Assembly (NCBI GenBank): GCA_964625525.1
Contig: CAZVEE010000035.1
Location: 1 to 37,502, forward strand
DNA: 37,502 bases
Reading direction: 5' to 3'
DNA from: CAZVEE01 sp964625525
GTDB taxonomy: Bacteria > Pseudomonadota > Alphaproteobacteria > JAJFIK01
In this document: positions 1 to 8,454 of the stretch, one piece after another
How the letters are laid out: each line of letters starts with the position of its first letter
Numbering within the stretch: position 1 is the first letter of the stretch
The notes under the pieces: generated by a model
The model's input: the letters and a program-made list of their open reading frames with translations, nothing else
Told to the model about the DNA's origin: nothing
Database searches by the model: none
Program-made: the position numbers and the translations under genes

Positions 1-1594
1 GCGGGCGCGCCGGCTTGGGCGGGTCCGCCGGCTGCGGCGGTTCGGGGGGGGTGGCTGGCGCGGCTGGTGACTCGGGCGCTGGCTTTGGTGCCGGCACCGG
101 GAGCGTGCCCGGCGCTTGGCGCTCGATCGGGGCTTCGGCCGGATCGGGCGGAGCTTTGGATGGATCGGGCGGGGCTTTGGCTGGCTGCTGCGGGGGACGT
201 GTCGTCCCAAAGAGCCAACCCAACAGGCCCGGATCCTCCGGCGGCGCCTCGTCCTCCACGGCGTCCGGGTCTTCGATCTCTTCGGCTTCTTCCGCAAACA
301 GGGCCAGATCGCCGGCCGCTTTCCAGTATTGCGAATCAAAGCTGGAGCATCGTGGGCACACTGCGGTCCAGTGCGCCGCCTGACGCCCGCACGACCGGCA
401 GACCCACAGCGCGTCGCGCGGCGCGTGAGCGGCTTTGGCCAACCAGGCCTCCGCCGCTTTCACGTCTTCATTCTCCAATTCCTCAAGCCGCGCCATGACT
501 TCCGCCACCCGAGCCGTCAGACGGCGTTCCACCAGCGGTTCCAGCGCGTCACGCGCCGCCGGATAACGCCCGGCGGCGATCGCATAGCGCGCGAACAGAA
601 TGCGGCTTTCCACATGCTCGCGGTTCAGTTCCACGAGTCCGCCCAGGCGCCGCCAGCGGTCATGCTCGGATTCGCCCGGCTCCAGGTGAGCGTAAATCCG
701 CCCCAGATCCGGATGCGGATGGTCCGGCCACAAGGCCTCAATGACCGAGGCCGCTCGCGAGCGGCGACCGAAATTCTTCTGAATCTGCGCCACCAACACC
801 GCTGCTGGCACCAAATCCGGCGCCAGCGCGAGCGCCTTTTGCCCAAGCGACAGCGCCGCGGAGGGATCTTCCGCCGTCCGCGCCTCCACCGCTTCGGCCA
901 GGAACAGCGCCGCACGATAGCGCCGGCCCACCTCGTGACTGATCAGCTCGGAGCGCGCCGCTTGCTCGACCGTGGAGCGTGCGGCCTCCCAGGCACCAGC
1001 CTCCGTCTCCAGGGCAAAAAGCGTTTCGAACGCCGACAGGCTCCTAGGCTGCAAGCGATAGGCCCGCGCGGCAAAGTCCAGTGCCGTATCGCGGTCACCG
1101 CGCTCGCGCAGGACCCGCACCAACCCCGTCAAACCCAGAAGTTCGGTCTGCTCCTGGGTCAGCATGGCCTCATAAGTCTGTTCGGCTTCCGCCAAATCGC
1201 CAATGCGCTCTGCCGTCTGCGCCTTGAGCAGCAACAGCAGCGGCTCCTCTCGGGTGCCGCGCGCCGCGTCGCGAATCACCGTGCGCGCCGTCGGCACATC
1301 TCCGGCCGCGAGCGCTACGAGCCCTTTGGTCAAGGCCCGCCGTGCTCGTGCCTCGCGGTCGATGGTGAAGAGCGACCCAACCGCCTGCACCCCGCCCATA
1401 AGCCAGCCGATCAGCCGCCCCACCAGCACGAGCGCGAGAAACAGAAGCACCAGCCCCGCCAGGGCCAACGCAATGCTCACCTCCGCCTCGATCCCGAGCC
1501 AGCGCAAGGTCACCGTGCCCGGGTGGTCGGCGATCCACACCGCCCCGATGGCCATAGCGAAAATGAAGAGGAAAATGACGAAGGCCCGAATCAT
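1..1594 (-). CDS. hemY: HemY-like heme-biosynthesis-associated TPR membrane protein (3' end outside window)
   Basis: About 531 codons are visible and the frame is still open at the left edge. The ATG at 1594 begins two closely spaced hydrophobic segments (residues about 4-21 and 41-66), followed by a helical, TPR-like region; this is the HemY_N architecture (E. coli HemY sense, not the Bacillus protoporphyrinogen oxidase). Around residues 395-415 lies a zinc-ribbon-like motif, WVCRSCG followed by CPRCSSFDS, typical of alphaproteobacterial HemY proteins. After it comes a long Pro/Ala/Glu-rich tail that continues past the window edge. It lies downstream of hemC-hemD-mic60 on the same strand, which supports a link to tetrapyrrole synthesis, although the biochemical role of HemY is not settled. 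The hairpin terminator at 1710-1740 separates it from mic60, so it may have its own promoter or depend on read-through. Confidence 0.9.
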   Translation of the reverse strand, partial: MIRAFVIFLFIFAMAIGAVWIADHPGTVTLRWLGIEAEVSIALALAGLVLLFLALVLVGRLIGWLMGGVQAVGSLFTIDREARARRALTKGLVALAAGDVPTARTVIRDAARGTREEPLLLLLKAQTAERIGDLAEAEQTYEAMLTQEQTELLGLTGLVRVLRERGDRDTALDFAARAYRLQPRSLSAFETLFALETEAGAWEAARSTVEQAARSELISHEVGRRYRAALFLAEAVEARTAEDPSAALSLGQKALALAPDLVPAAVLVAQIQKNFGRRSRAASVIEALWPDHPHPDLGRIYAHLEPGESEHDRWRRLGGLVELNREHVESRILFARYAIAAGRYPAARDALEPLVERRLTARVAEVMARLEELENEDVKAAEAWLAKAAHAPRDALWVCRSCGRQAAHWTAVCPRCSSFDSQYWKAAGDLALFAEEAEEIEDPDAVEDEAPPEDPGLLGWLFGTTRPPQQPAKAPPDPSKAPPDPAEAPIERQAPGTLPVPAPKPAPESPAAPATPPEPPQPADPPKPARP

Positions 1595-1709
1595 CGCGCG
1601 CTGCGCTCCTTCCGGTCCGGGGAGTTCACGAGAACCGGGACTTTAGACTAAGACACGCGCCGAGCGGAAGCGGCACGCTGAAAACCTCTGCAACAGGAGA
1701 TGAGCAACG

Positions 1710-1740
1710 AAAAAGCGCGCCGGGCGGAACCCGGCGCGCT
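1710..1740 (-). terminator. Rho-independent terminator after mic60
   Basis: A perfect 11-bp stem (1714-1724 with 1730-1740, AGCGCGCCGGG and its complement) encloses a 5-nt loop. On the minus strand it is followed by a run of five T (1714-1710). It begins 20 bases after the mic60 stop codon, as expected for an intrinsic terminator. Confidence 0.85.
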
Positions 1741-1760
1741 GATTGAGGAAGCCCTCGACC

Positions 1761-3581
1761 TTAGATGCTGCCATCCGGGGCCACGGGCCGAGGGGTCGGA
1801 CCGTCATTGGCAGCTGTTTCATCGGCGGTACCTTGATCAGAGGGGCCTTCATCAGCCGCCTCGTCGTCGGAGGGTCCTTCGTCAGCGGCACCCTCGCCGG
1901 CTGCCTCGTCCCCAACGACACCCTCTTCCGATCCGGCGGCAGGCGCCTCCTCGGGCGCGGCCGGCGCCGGGTCTTCGGCGGGCACAACCGGCTCTTCAAG
2001 CGGAGCAGCCGCCGGAGCCGGCGCGGTCTCTACCGGCGCCTGCTCGATCGGAGCGGTGGTCACGGCCTGCGCATCGGCGGAAATGCCGGTGATGACCCGC
2101 GTGTTCAGCTCGCTGACGAGCTGGTCCAAATGCAGACGCGCCTGCGCCTGAGCCAGCCACGGCCCAGCAGCCGTCGCCGCTTCACCATCAAGCGCCCCGA
2201 GTTCCGACACCGCAGCGCGCAGATTGTCTTCTTCCAGATGGCCTTCGGTGCGGGCCAACACCGCAAACGTGCCCTCGCCGGCCGCTTCACCGGTGGGACG
2301 CACGGACACGGACGCCGCCAGATTGGCCCAAAGCTGCCCCATCACCCCGGCGTCTTCGGTCGCACGGTCTGCCCGAACAATGTCACGGGAGACGCGGTCG
2401 AAGCGGCGCTTCAGGATCGCCACCGAGGGCAACCCTTCGCCCGCATAGCCGCTGATGGACGTGACCAGCGGATCGGCCGGCACCAGCACTTGCAGAGCTT
2501 CGAGTTCAGCACGGAACGGGCCCGTGCTCTGAGCCGCGCGGCTCAGATTAGCAAGCGCAACGGCCTGGGCGGCGCGGTGCGCGTCGCGCGCCACGTCGTT
2601 ATCTTCCAGCGCCACGACGCGTGTGCCAAGTGCGGTGATCTGTTCATTGAGATCGGCCGGCAGCGCCGCTTCCAGCGTGTCGAGGCGGCCTTCCAGGCGC
2701 GCTTCATTGCGGGTGACCTCGCCGGAGAACTGAGCCATCCGGGTTTGCAGACGCTGAATGGCGTCATTGATTTCGGTCACCCCGCCTTCAAGCGCGGCAA
2801 TATCCGTATCCGCCCCCGGAGCAATGCCGGAGGTGGTGGTGCCAGTGCCCGTACCCAGACGCGCCACCTGACGCCGCAGGCTCTCGACTTCGGTGATCCG
2901 GGTTTTGAGCTGTTCGATCTCCTGGCGGATACCGCTGGCCACCGCCGGATCTGTCGTCCCCAGTTCGATCCCGTCAAGACGGGCTTCCAGCGCCGACAGG
3001 CGGGCAAGCTGTGCCGCGTCGGGCTCGACCGACCCACCGCGCATCAGGAATGCCACAATGGCCGCCCCCAATGCCGCCGCGATGACCAGCATCAGGGTGC
3101 TGACGCCGGAGCGGCCCGAAGGTTCTTCTTGAGTGGGCGCGGGATGAGGACGCGGGCGCAAGGGCGAATCCGCGGCACCCTGAAGACCATCGGTGCCGCC
3201 GCTGCCCGCGCTGCCATTGGCGGCGCGCGGTGCAGGACCGGTGCTGGCAGATTTGTCGGCAGCCTTCTCGGCCGGCTTGTCCGCCGGCTTATCAGCGGCA
3301 CTCGTCGTCGCGGTGGCCGCACCATTGGCCGAGCCGTTGGTTTTGGCAGCCGCCGTCGCGGTCGCCGGCGTCTCTTTCGCGGCCGGTTTCACCGGCTCAC
3401 TCTTGGCGGCCGCCGACTTGGCCGGTTCGCTTTTCACGGTTTCGGTCTTCGGCGCAGCGGTCTTCGCAGCGCGCGTGTCCTTGGCCGCCGCGGCCCCATT
3501 GGCGGGTTTGTCGCCTGCGGGCGGTGCGCCCTTGGCATCTTTGTCGGCGGGCGTTTCTGACGGTGTTTTGCTTTGGGTCAT
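1761..3581 (-). CDS. mic60: Mic60/mitofilin-family inner-membrane protein
   Basis: 606 aa. An Ala/Lys/Pro-rich low-complexity N-terminal region (1-150) is followed by one transmembrane helix (about 161-180), then a long predicted coiled coil (about 186-335, many Leu/Glu/Arg heptads), then an alpha-helical mitofilin-like module (about 340-500). This is the architecture of alphaproteobacterial Mic60, the ancestor of the mitochondrial MICOS core that shapes membranes at cristae junctions; alphaproteobacterial members sit beside heme genes, as here. The C-terminus is odd: about 100 residues of Pro/Ala then strongly acidic sequence follow the mitofilin module, including a repeated DEAADEGPSD-type unit. 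In typical Mic60 proteins the conserved module lies at or near the end. It starts 141 bases after hemD on the same strand and probably continues that transcript. The family call rests on architecture and neighbourhood. Confidence 0.85.
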   Translation of the reverse strand: MTQSKTPSETPADKDAKGAPPAGDKPANGAAAAKDTRAAKTAAPKTETVKSEPAKSAAAKSEPVKPAAKETPATATAAAKTNGSANGAATATTSAADKPADKPAEKAADKSASTGPAPRAANGSAGSGGTDGLQGAADSPLRPRPHPAPTQEEPSGRSGVSTLMLVIAAALGAAIVAFLMRGGSVEPDAAQLARLSALEARLDGIELGTTDPAVASGIRQEIEQLKTRITEVESLRRQVARLGTGTGTTTSGIAPGADTDIAALEGGVTEINDAIQRLQTRMAQFSGEVTRNEARLEGRLDTLEAALPADLNEQITALGTRVVALEDNDVARDAHRAAQAVALANLSRAAQSTGPFRAELEALQVLVPADPLVTSISGYAGEGLPSVAILKRRFDRVSRDIVRADRATEDAGVMGQLWANLAASVSVRPTGEAAGEGTFAVLARTEGHLEEDNLRAAVSELGALDGEAATAAGPWLAQAQARLHLDQLVSELNTRVITGISADAQAVTTAPIEQAPVETAPAPAAAPLEEPVVPAEDPAPAAPEEAPAAGSEEGVVGDEAAGEGAADEGPSDDEAADEGPSDQGTADETAANDGPTPRPVAPDGSI

Positions 3582-3721
3582 GATGGCTTCGCTCGGCTGA
3601 CGGCGTGATGGCGAGCTTCCCCTCTCGGGAAGACGGCGACAGTTAATGCATCAATTGCGCAGACACGCAATGCGCTGCACCCCGGTGTCCGCAGACATCC
3701 ATGGCAGGCTCCCCCCAGGAC

Positions 3722-4507
3722 TTAGGGTGCCAGCAGGTCCATTACCACCTTCGTCATGGCCTGCGCCGACGGGGTGGCGGCGGTCCGGACGGCCCGCCAG
3801 GGCAAAGCTCCGGACGCAGCGGCCGCAGCGGTCTCGGTCACTGCGGGGCTCAGGCCCGCCAGCGCCAGATGCCGCGCGCCGGATACCAGTCCCGCGGCGG
3901 TGATCAAAGACACCGCGACTCTAGCGGTCCGGGGGGAATAAAGCGTTAAGACGCCCAACCTCGCCTCGCCCTTTCGCGCCTCGCCCTTTCGCGCCTCGGC
4001 CTTTCGCGTCTGGCCCGTGAGCCTCTGGCCTTTCAAGGCCAGAGCCAGCGGCTCGGGCAATACCGCGACCGGCACTGCCTGATAGAGGGTCTCGCGCCGC
4101 ACCGACAGGCCCTGCGCGCCCAAACTCCCCGCCAGATCTCCGGCAAGGCTTGCGCCGGCGCCATGGAACACCGGACCTGGGGTGCGTGCCGTGATCAGCG
4201 CCGCCAAGCTCGCCACATCACCGCCGGCAGCATCGACATGGACAAACCCCGCCTGTCGCGCCGCCGCCGCCGTGGCCTCCCCCACCGCATAGACCGGCAG
4301 CGCCCGCTCCGGCGAGAGCGCCGCGAACGCCCGCACACCATTGGCACTGGTGAACGCCAAGGCCCGCATCCCGTCCAGCGCGGGCGCCGCCATGGCACGA
4401 GGTTGGATGGTCAGAAGCGGCGTGACAACCGGCTCAAAGCCGAGAGCTGCCCACCGGTCGCGCAGCGGCACGGCGTCATCCAGTGGGCGGGTGATGAAGA
4501 CCGTCAT
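3722..4507 (-). CDS. hemD: Uroporphyrinogen-III synthase
   Basis: 261 aa. It closes hydroxymethylbilane, with inversion of ring D, to uroporphyrinogen III in the cytoplasm. The start MTVFITRP, the conserved FTSANGVRAF segment (about 52-61) and YSPRTA (about 190-195) match the two-lobed HemD fold; the family is otherwise poorly conserved. The ATG lies 5 bases after the hemC stop, so hemC and hemD are translationally close and co-transcribed. An unusual feature is a Lys/Arg/Glu-rich insert at residues 167-184, encoded by a 15-bp tandem repeat (3962-4006), just before the strand leading to YSPRTA. It probably forms a surface loop and may vary in copy number. Confidence 0.9.
   Translation of the reverse strand: MTVFITRPLDDAVPLRDRWAALGFEPVVTPLLTIQPRAMAAPALDGMRALAFTSANGVRAFAALSPERALPVYAVGEATAAAARQAGFVHVDAAGGDVASLAALITARTPGPVFHGAGASLAGDLAGSLGAQGLSVRRETLYQAVPVAVLPEPLALALKGQRLTGQTRKAEARKGEARKGEARLGVLTLYSPRTARVAVSLITAAGLVSGARHLALAGLSPAVTETAAAAASGALPWRAVRTAATPSAQAMTKVVMDLLAP
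3962..4006. repeat. 15-bp tandem repeat inside hemD
   Basis: Three consecutive copies of CGCCTCGCCCTTTCG (3962-3976, 3977-3991, 3992-4006); the third differs by one base. Being a multiple of three it stays in frame and encodes a five-residue GEARK-type repeat in HemD. Degenerate further copies may extend to about 4035, next to a 22-bp near-palindrome at 4023-4044 (10-bp arms, CTCTGGCCTT and its complement). Confidence 0.85.
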
Positions 4508-4512
4508 CGGCC

Positions 4513-5469
4513 CTAAAGCGCGCCGTGTGCCAGCAGCGAGGCGGGCTCCACGCCATCGCTGCGCATGTCCTGGCGCAAGGCCTCGCCGGCTTCACGGCCC
4601 ATGCGCACCGCCTCCTCCGGCGTCCCCCGCCGCTCAACGGTCCAGCGCCGCCGACCATCGGGCGACAGCACCAGCCCTCGCAGGGAGAGCTTGCCGCGCA
4701 CCATCTCCGCATAGCCCGCAATGGGCGTGCGGCAGGATCCATCGAGGACGCCCAGAAAGGCGCGTTCCGCGCCCACCGCCGCCGCCGTCTCCCAATGATT
4801 GAGGGGCATGATGTGCTCGCGCATCACGGTGTTGGAGGAACGGATCTCGATCCCCACCGCCCCTTGCGCGACCGCCGGCAGCATCTCGTCCACCGGTAAC
4901 ACCACCCCCACATCCTCAATGCCCAGCCGGTTCAGCCCCGCCTTCGCCAAGAGCGTGCCCGAGACCTCGCCGGCTTGCACCTTGCGCAGCCGCGTCTCCA
5001 CATTCCCGCGCAGCACCACGACCTCCAGATCGCTGCGCCGGGCCCGCATCTGCGCGCCCCGCCGCAGCGAAGCCGTGCCGATGCGCGCCCCCTGCGGCAG
5101 AGCATCGGGATGGGCAAAACCATGACCGATAAAGACGTCACGGGGATCCTCGCGCTCCAGAATGGCGGCGATCTCCAAGCCGGGCGGCAAGCGCGTGGGC
5201 ATGTCCTTCATGGAATGGACGGCCACATCCACATCATCGGCGAGCAGCGCTTCCTCGATTTCCTTGGTGAACAGACCCTTGCCGCCGATCTCGTTCAGCG
5301 CGCGCGACTGCACCTTGTCGCCAGTGGTGGTGATGGGAACGATGGCACAGGCCGTCTCCACATCCAGGCCATGGGCCGCCGCCAGGGCCCGCGCCACCAT
5401 GCGCGCCTGGGCAAGCGCCAGGGCACTGCCGCGGGTACCGATCCGGAAACGGGGCTGACTGGTGGACAT
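4513..5469 (-). CDS. hemC: Hydroxymethylbilane synthase (porphobilinogen deaminase)
   Basis: 318 aa. It polymerises four porphobilinogens into hydroxymethylbilane using a covalent dipyrromethane cofactor. Visible signatures are the N-terminal RIGTRGSALALAQA, the DVAVHSMKDMP motif containing the catalytic Asp (D81), the RGNVETRL arginine segment and GSCRTPI with the cofactor-binding Cys246. The frame is open upstream as far as 5724, but the homologous start is the ATG at 5469, preceded by a GGGGGAAGAAG ribosome-binding site; the longer version would run into the divergent tsaD gene. It is the first gene of a minus-strand hemC-hemD-mic60 unit, and its promoter should lie in the 133-bp gap shared with tsaD. 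Confidence 0.96.
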   Translation of the reverse strand: MSTSQPRFRIGTRGSALALAQARMVARALAAAHGLDVETACAIVPITTTGDKVQSRALNEIGGKGLFTKEIEEALLADDVDVAVHSMKDMPTRLPPGLEIAAILEREDPRDVFIGHGFAHPDALPQGARIGTASLRRGAQMRARRSDLEVVVLRGNVETRLRKVQAGEVSGTLLAKAGLNRLGIEDVGVVLPVDEMLPAVAQGAVGIEIRSSNTVMREHIMPLNHWETAAAVGAERAFLGVLDGSCRTPIAGYAEMVRGKLSLRGLVLSPDGRRRWTVERRGTPEEAVRMGREAGEALRQDMRSDGVEPASLLAHGAL

Positions 5470-5602
5470 CGCTTCTTCCCCCGGGCGCGCTGGCCTCTGG
5501 ACGGGCGCCGCCCCTCGCATTACGCCATGGCCTCGGCCATATAACAGCACAAGCCCTGGACTTATCACGCAACCGCCCACAAGCGCGAGAGGAACCACCC
5601 GG

Positions 5603-6712
5603 ATGACCCCGCCCGCCCCCACCGGACCCTTGACGGTCCTGGGCATCGAGACGAGCTGCGACGAGACAGCCGCCGCCGTCGTGCGCGGGCACCCGGAGGC
5701 GGGCGAGCCGTTGATCCTGTCCAATCTGGTGCTCAGTCAGTTGGACGATCATGCCCCCTATGGCGGCGTGGTGCCGGAGATCGCGGCGCGCGCCCATGTG
5801 GAGGCGATCGACGGGCTGGTGCGCCAGGCCATGGCCGAGGCCGGTCTCGACTTCGACGCTCTCGACGCAGTGGCCGCGACGGCCGGGCCGGGCCTGATTG
5901 GCGGCGTCCTGGTGGGCTTGACCACCGGCAAGGCGATTGCCGCAGCGCGCGGCCTGCCGCTTCTCGCGATCAATCACCTGGAAGGCCATGCCTTGTCGCC
6001 GCGCCTGACCGAGGCCGTGGCCTTTCCCTATCTGCTGCTGCTGATTTCCGGCGGCCACTGTCAATTGCTCAGTGTCCGAGGCCCAGGCCACTACAAGCGG
6101 CTGGGTACCACCATTGACGATGCGGTGGGCGAGGCCTTCGACAAAACCGCCAAGATGCTGGCCCTGCCCTATCCGGGAGGCCCGGCGGTAGAACGCACCG
6201 GCGCCGACGGCGACGCCAGCCGCTTTGCATTCCCACGCCCGCTAAAGGGTCGCCCGGGAGCCGATTTTTCTTTCTCCGGCCTGAAAACCGCCGTGCGTAC
6301 CGCGCTTGAGGACCTGGGCACGCCCGCCCCCCAGGACATCGCCGATCTGTGCGCCAGCTTCCAGGCCGCCGTGGCCGAAAGCCTGACCGAGCGCACGGGC
6401 CGGGCCATGACTCTGTTTGAACAGCTTGAAGACGTCTCCGGCGGCGCGCTCGTGGCGGCCGGCGGCGTGGCGGCCAATGGCGCCATCCGCCGGGCCCTGA
6501 CGGATTTGGCACAGGCACGCGGCTTCCGCCTGGTGGTGCCGCCACCGCGCCTGTGTACGGATAATGGCGCCATGATTGCCTGGGCGGGGATTGAGCGGCT
6601 GTCCCAAGGCATCAACGACCCGCTGGATGCGCCAGCGCGCCCGCGCTGGCCCCTCGACCCCACGGCTCGGGCCATGGAACCCAAAGCGGGCGCCAAGGGA
6701 GCCAAGGCATGA
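5603..6712 (+). CDS. tsaD: tRNA threonylcarbamoyladenosine transferase TsaD
   Basis: 369 aa. It transfers threonylcarbamoyl to A37 of ANN-decoding tRNAs, together with TsaB and TsaE in bacteria. The ASKHA-fold signatures are present: GIETSCDET near the start, the metal-binding NHLEGH (His125, His129), LLISGGHCQL, GEAFDKTAK and a C-terminal CTDNGAMIA. The ATG at 5603 was chosen over an in-frame upstream start because GIETSCDET is normally near the N-terminus and an AGAGGAA site lies about 9 bases upstream. The stop overlaps the gpsA start (ATGA at 6709-6712), indicating translational coupling. It is divergent from hemC, a common alphaproteobacterial arrangement. Confidence 0.97.
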   Translation: MTPPAPTGPLTVLGIETSCDETAAAVVRGHPEAGEPLILSNLVLSQLDDHAPYGGVVPEIAARAHVEAIDGLVRQAMAEAGLDFDALDAVAATAGPGLIGGVLVGLTTGKAIAAARGLPLLAINHLEGHALSPRLTEAVAFPYLLLLISGGHCQLLSVRGPGHYKRLGTTIDDAVGEAFDKTAKMLALPYPGGPAVERTGADGDASRFAFPRPLKGRPGADFSFSGLKTAVRTALEDLGTPAPQDIADLCASFQAAVAESLTERTGRAMTLFEQLEDVSGGALVAAGGVAANGAIRRALTDLAQARGFRLVVPPPRLCTDNGAMIAWAGIERLSQGINDPLDAPARPRWPLDPTARAMEPKAGAKGAKA

Positions 6713-7710
6713 GTGCCCGAATACCCCACTCCATTGGCATTCTGGGCGCCGGCGCGTGGGGTACGGCGCTGGCCAGCGTCGCCGCACGGGGTGGTCACGC
6801 GCCCATCCTGTGGACCCGCGACCCAAACCAAGCTGAACAAATCAACACAGATCATCGCAATACAGATTATCTACCGAACGTGGATCTGGATCCGGCCATT
6901 CGCGCCACTGCCGATCCCAGCGCATTACGGGATTGTGCTACACTCTTCGCGGTCGTGCCCGCCCAAACCACGCGCGCGGTACTTGAGGTCTTGACACCGC
7001 ATCTGGCGCCCGAGGTGATGCTGGTTCTGTGCGCCAAAGGGATCGAGCATGACACTGGCAAACTGATGAGCACGGTCGCAGGCGAAGCCCTGCCCCGGGC
7101 GCGCCTCGCCATTCTGTCGGGCCCGAGTTTTGCCGCCGACGTGGCGCGCGGCCAACCCACGGCGATCACCCTTGCCGCCACGACCCAAAGCGACGCCGAG
7201 GCGTTGTCCCACTTCATCGGTATTCCGACGTTCCGCCCTTATGCCAGCGATGACATGACCGGCGCGCAAGTGGGCGGGGCGGTGAAGAATGTGCTCGCCA
7301 TCGCCTGCGGCATCGTGGACGGCTGTGGTCTGGGCACCAGTGCCCGCGCGGCTCTGACGACCCGCGGCTTTGCCGAAATGGTCCGCCTGGGGCTGGCCAT
7401 GGGCGGACGCACCGAGACGCTGGCAGGCCTGTCGGGTCTTGGCGATCTGGTGCTGACCTGTAATTCATCCCTGTCACGGAACAATCGCCTGGGTCAGGCG
7501 CTTGGCCAGGGCATCGCCCTGAGCGAGGCCGCGCGCTCCGGTCACGGGACGGTCGAAGGCGTTTATAGCGCCGAGGCCGTGGAAGCGCTCGCCCGCACGC
7601 ATCATGTGGACATGCCCATCGCCGCCGCCGTGGCCGCCATTGTCCGCGGAGACCTGTCCGTGCCCGACGCCATTGACGCCCTACTGAGCCGCCCTTTCAC
7701 ATCCGAATGA
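6709..7710 (+). CDS. gpsA: NAD(P)-dependent glycerol-3-phosphate dehydrogenase
   Basis: 333 aa, the normal family length. It reduces dihydroxyacetone phosphate to sn-glycerol-3-phosphate, the backbone for phospholipids. An N-terminal Rossmann motif IGILGAGAWGTALA (9-22) binds NAD(P)H. The catalytic lysine is in GAVKNVLAIACG (K193), with SGPSFAADVARGQPT and SGLGDLVLTCNSSLSRN also characteristic. It overlaps tsaD by 4 bases and is followed 22 bases later by a yciI-like gene. Confidence 0.97.
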   Translation: MSARIPHSIGILGAGAWGTALASVAARGGHAPILWTRDPNQAEQINTDHRNTDYLPNVDLDPAIRATADPSALRDCATLFAVVPAQTTRAVLEVLTPHLAPEVMLVLCAKGIEHDTGKLMSTVAGEALPRARLAILSGPSFAADVARGQPTAITLAATTQSDAEALSHFIGIPTFRPYASDDMTGAQVGGAVKNVLAIACGIVDGCGLGTSARAALTTRGFAEMVRLGLAMGGRTETLAGLSGLGDLVLTCNSSLSRNNRLGQALGQGIALSEAARSGHGTVEGVYSAEAVEALARTHHVDMPIAAAVAAIVRGDLSVPDAIDALLSRPFTSE

Positions 7711-7732
7711 GCCCCCACCGGAGGATTACCCC

Positions 7733-8023
7733 ATGCTTTTTGTTCTGCTGTGCCATGACCGCCCCGACAGCGAGGCCCTGCGCCTGCAAAACCGTGACTC
7801 TCACCTGGATTATGTGGCCGCCAGTGGCGACACCGTGAAGATCGCCGGCCCCATCACGAGCGATGACGGCAGCACCATGATCGGCAGTCTGATCGTTCTT
7901 GATGTGGAGAGCCGCGCCGCCGCCGAAGGCTGGAGCGCGCTTGACCCTTACGCCCGCGCCGGCTTGTTCGAACGGGTGGAGATCCTGCCCTGGAAGTGGC
8001 TCATCAACAATCCGGAGGACTGA
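7733..8023 (+). CDS. YciI family protein
   Basis: 96 aa. A small ferredoxin-fold protein of the YciI type: an N-terminal beta strand MLFVLLCHDRP, the conserved R..HLDY segment with a His that is the proposed active-site residue in this family, GPI in the middle, and a C-terminal DPYARAGLFERVEILPW segment (the usual DPY...GLF motif). Biochemical activity is generally unassigned; some relatives take part in dechlorination or stress functions. A clear GGAGG site lies 8 bases before the ATG. It sits between gpsA and an EVE-domain gene, 3 bases before the latter. Confidence 0.92.
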   Translation: MLFVLLCHDRPDSEALRLQNRDSHLDYVAASGDTVKIAGPITSDDGSTMIGSLIVLDVESRAAAEGWSALDPYARAGLFERVEILPWKWLINNPED

Positions 8024-8026
8024 GCC

Positions 8027-8440
8027 ATGGCCTACTGGCTGTTTAAATCCGAACCCGGCACCTGGTCCTGGGAGGATCAGGTCAAGCGCGGAAAGAAAGG
8101 CGAGCACTGGGACGGCGTGCGCAATTATCAGGCCGCAAACAATATGAAGGCCATGACAGTCGGCGACCAGGGCTTCTTCTATCACTCCGTGGACGAAAAA
8201 CGCATCGTCGGGATCGTCGAGGTCATCAAGGAATACTATCCCGACCACACGGACGCCTCAGGCCGCTTCGGCATGGTGGATGTGCGCGCCCTCGACCCCA
8301 TGCCCGAGCCCGTGACCCTGGCCCAGATCAAAGCCGACCCGGCCTTGAGCGACATGGCTCTGGTCCGCCAGTCCCGCCTCTCGGTCACCCCCATCAGCGA
8401 CGACGAATGGGCCCGTATCTGCGCCATGGGCGGTCTTTAA
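8027..8440 (+). CDS. EVE domain-containing protein (modified-nucleotide reader fold)
   Basis: 137 aa, a single EVE domain covering the whole protein. Diagnostic segments are the start AYWLFKSEP, WDGVRNYQA with the ARN-like aromatic pocket element, GDQGFFYHS, VGIVEV and a C-terminal RQSRLSV. EVE is a PUA-like fold that in several proteins recognises modified bases or RNA. The GGAGG site overlaps the end of the yciI gene, so the two are translationally linked. The function of this stand-alone alphaproteobacterial form is not firmly known. Its end converges on the DUF3667 gene with only 14 bases between the stops and no obvious terminator. Confidence 0.93.
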   Translation: MAYWLFKSEPGTWSWEDQVKRGKKGEHWDGVRNYQAANNMKAMTVGDQGFFYHSVDEKRIVGIVEVIKEYYPDHTDASGRFGMVDVRALDPMPEPVTLAQIKADPALSDMALVRQSRLSVTPISDDEWARICAMGGL

Positions 8441-8454
8441 GACCAGCAGCGGCG

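Noticed and set aside
116..1651. Long plus-strand reading frame of about 511 codons opposite hemY
   Set aside because: It is rich in Arg/Gln/His with no recognisable domain and lies antisense to a clear HemY frame; this is the expected shadow in high-GC DNA.
1743..3560. Plus-strand frame of about 605 codons opposite mic60
   Set aside because: Arg-rich composition with no motif; the minus-strand frame has TM, coiled coil and mitofilin-like regions and a terminator in place.
4513..5724. Longer hemC start at 5724
   Set aside because: The extra 85 residues are not in the family, and they would overlap the divergent tsaD gene; the ATG at 5469 has a good site and the conserved start.
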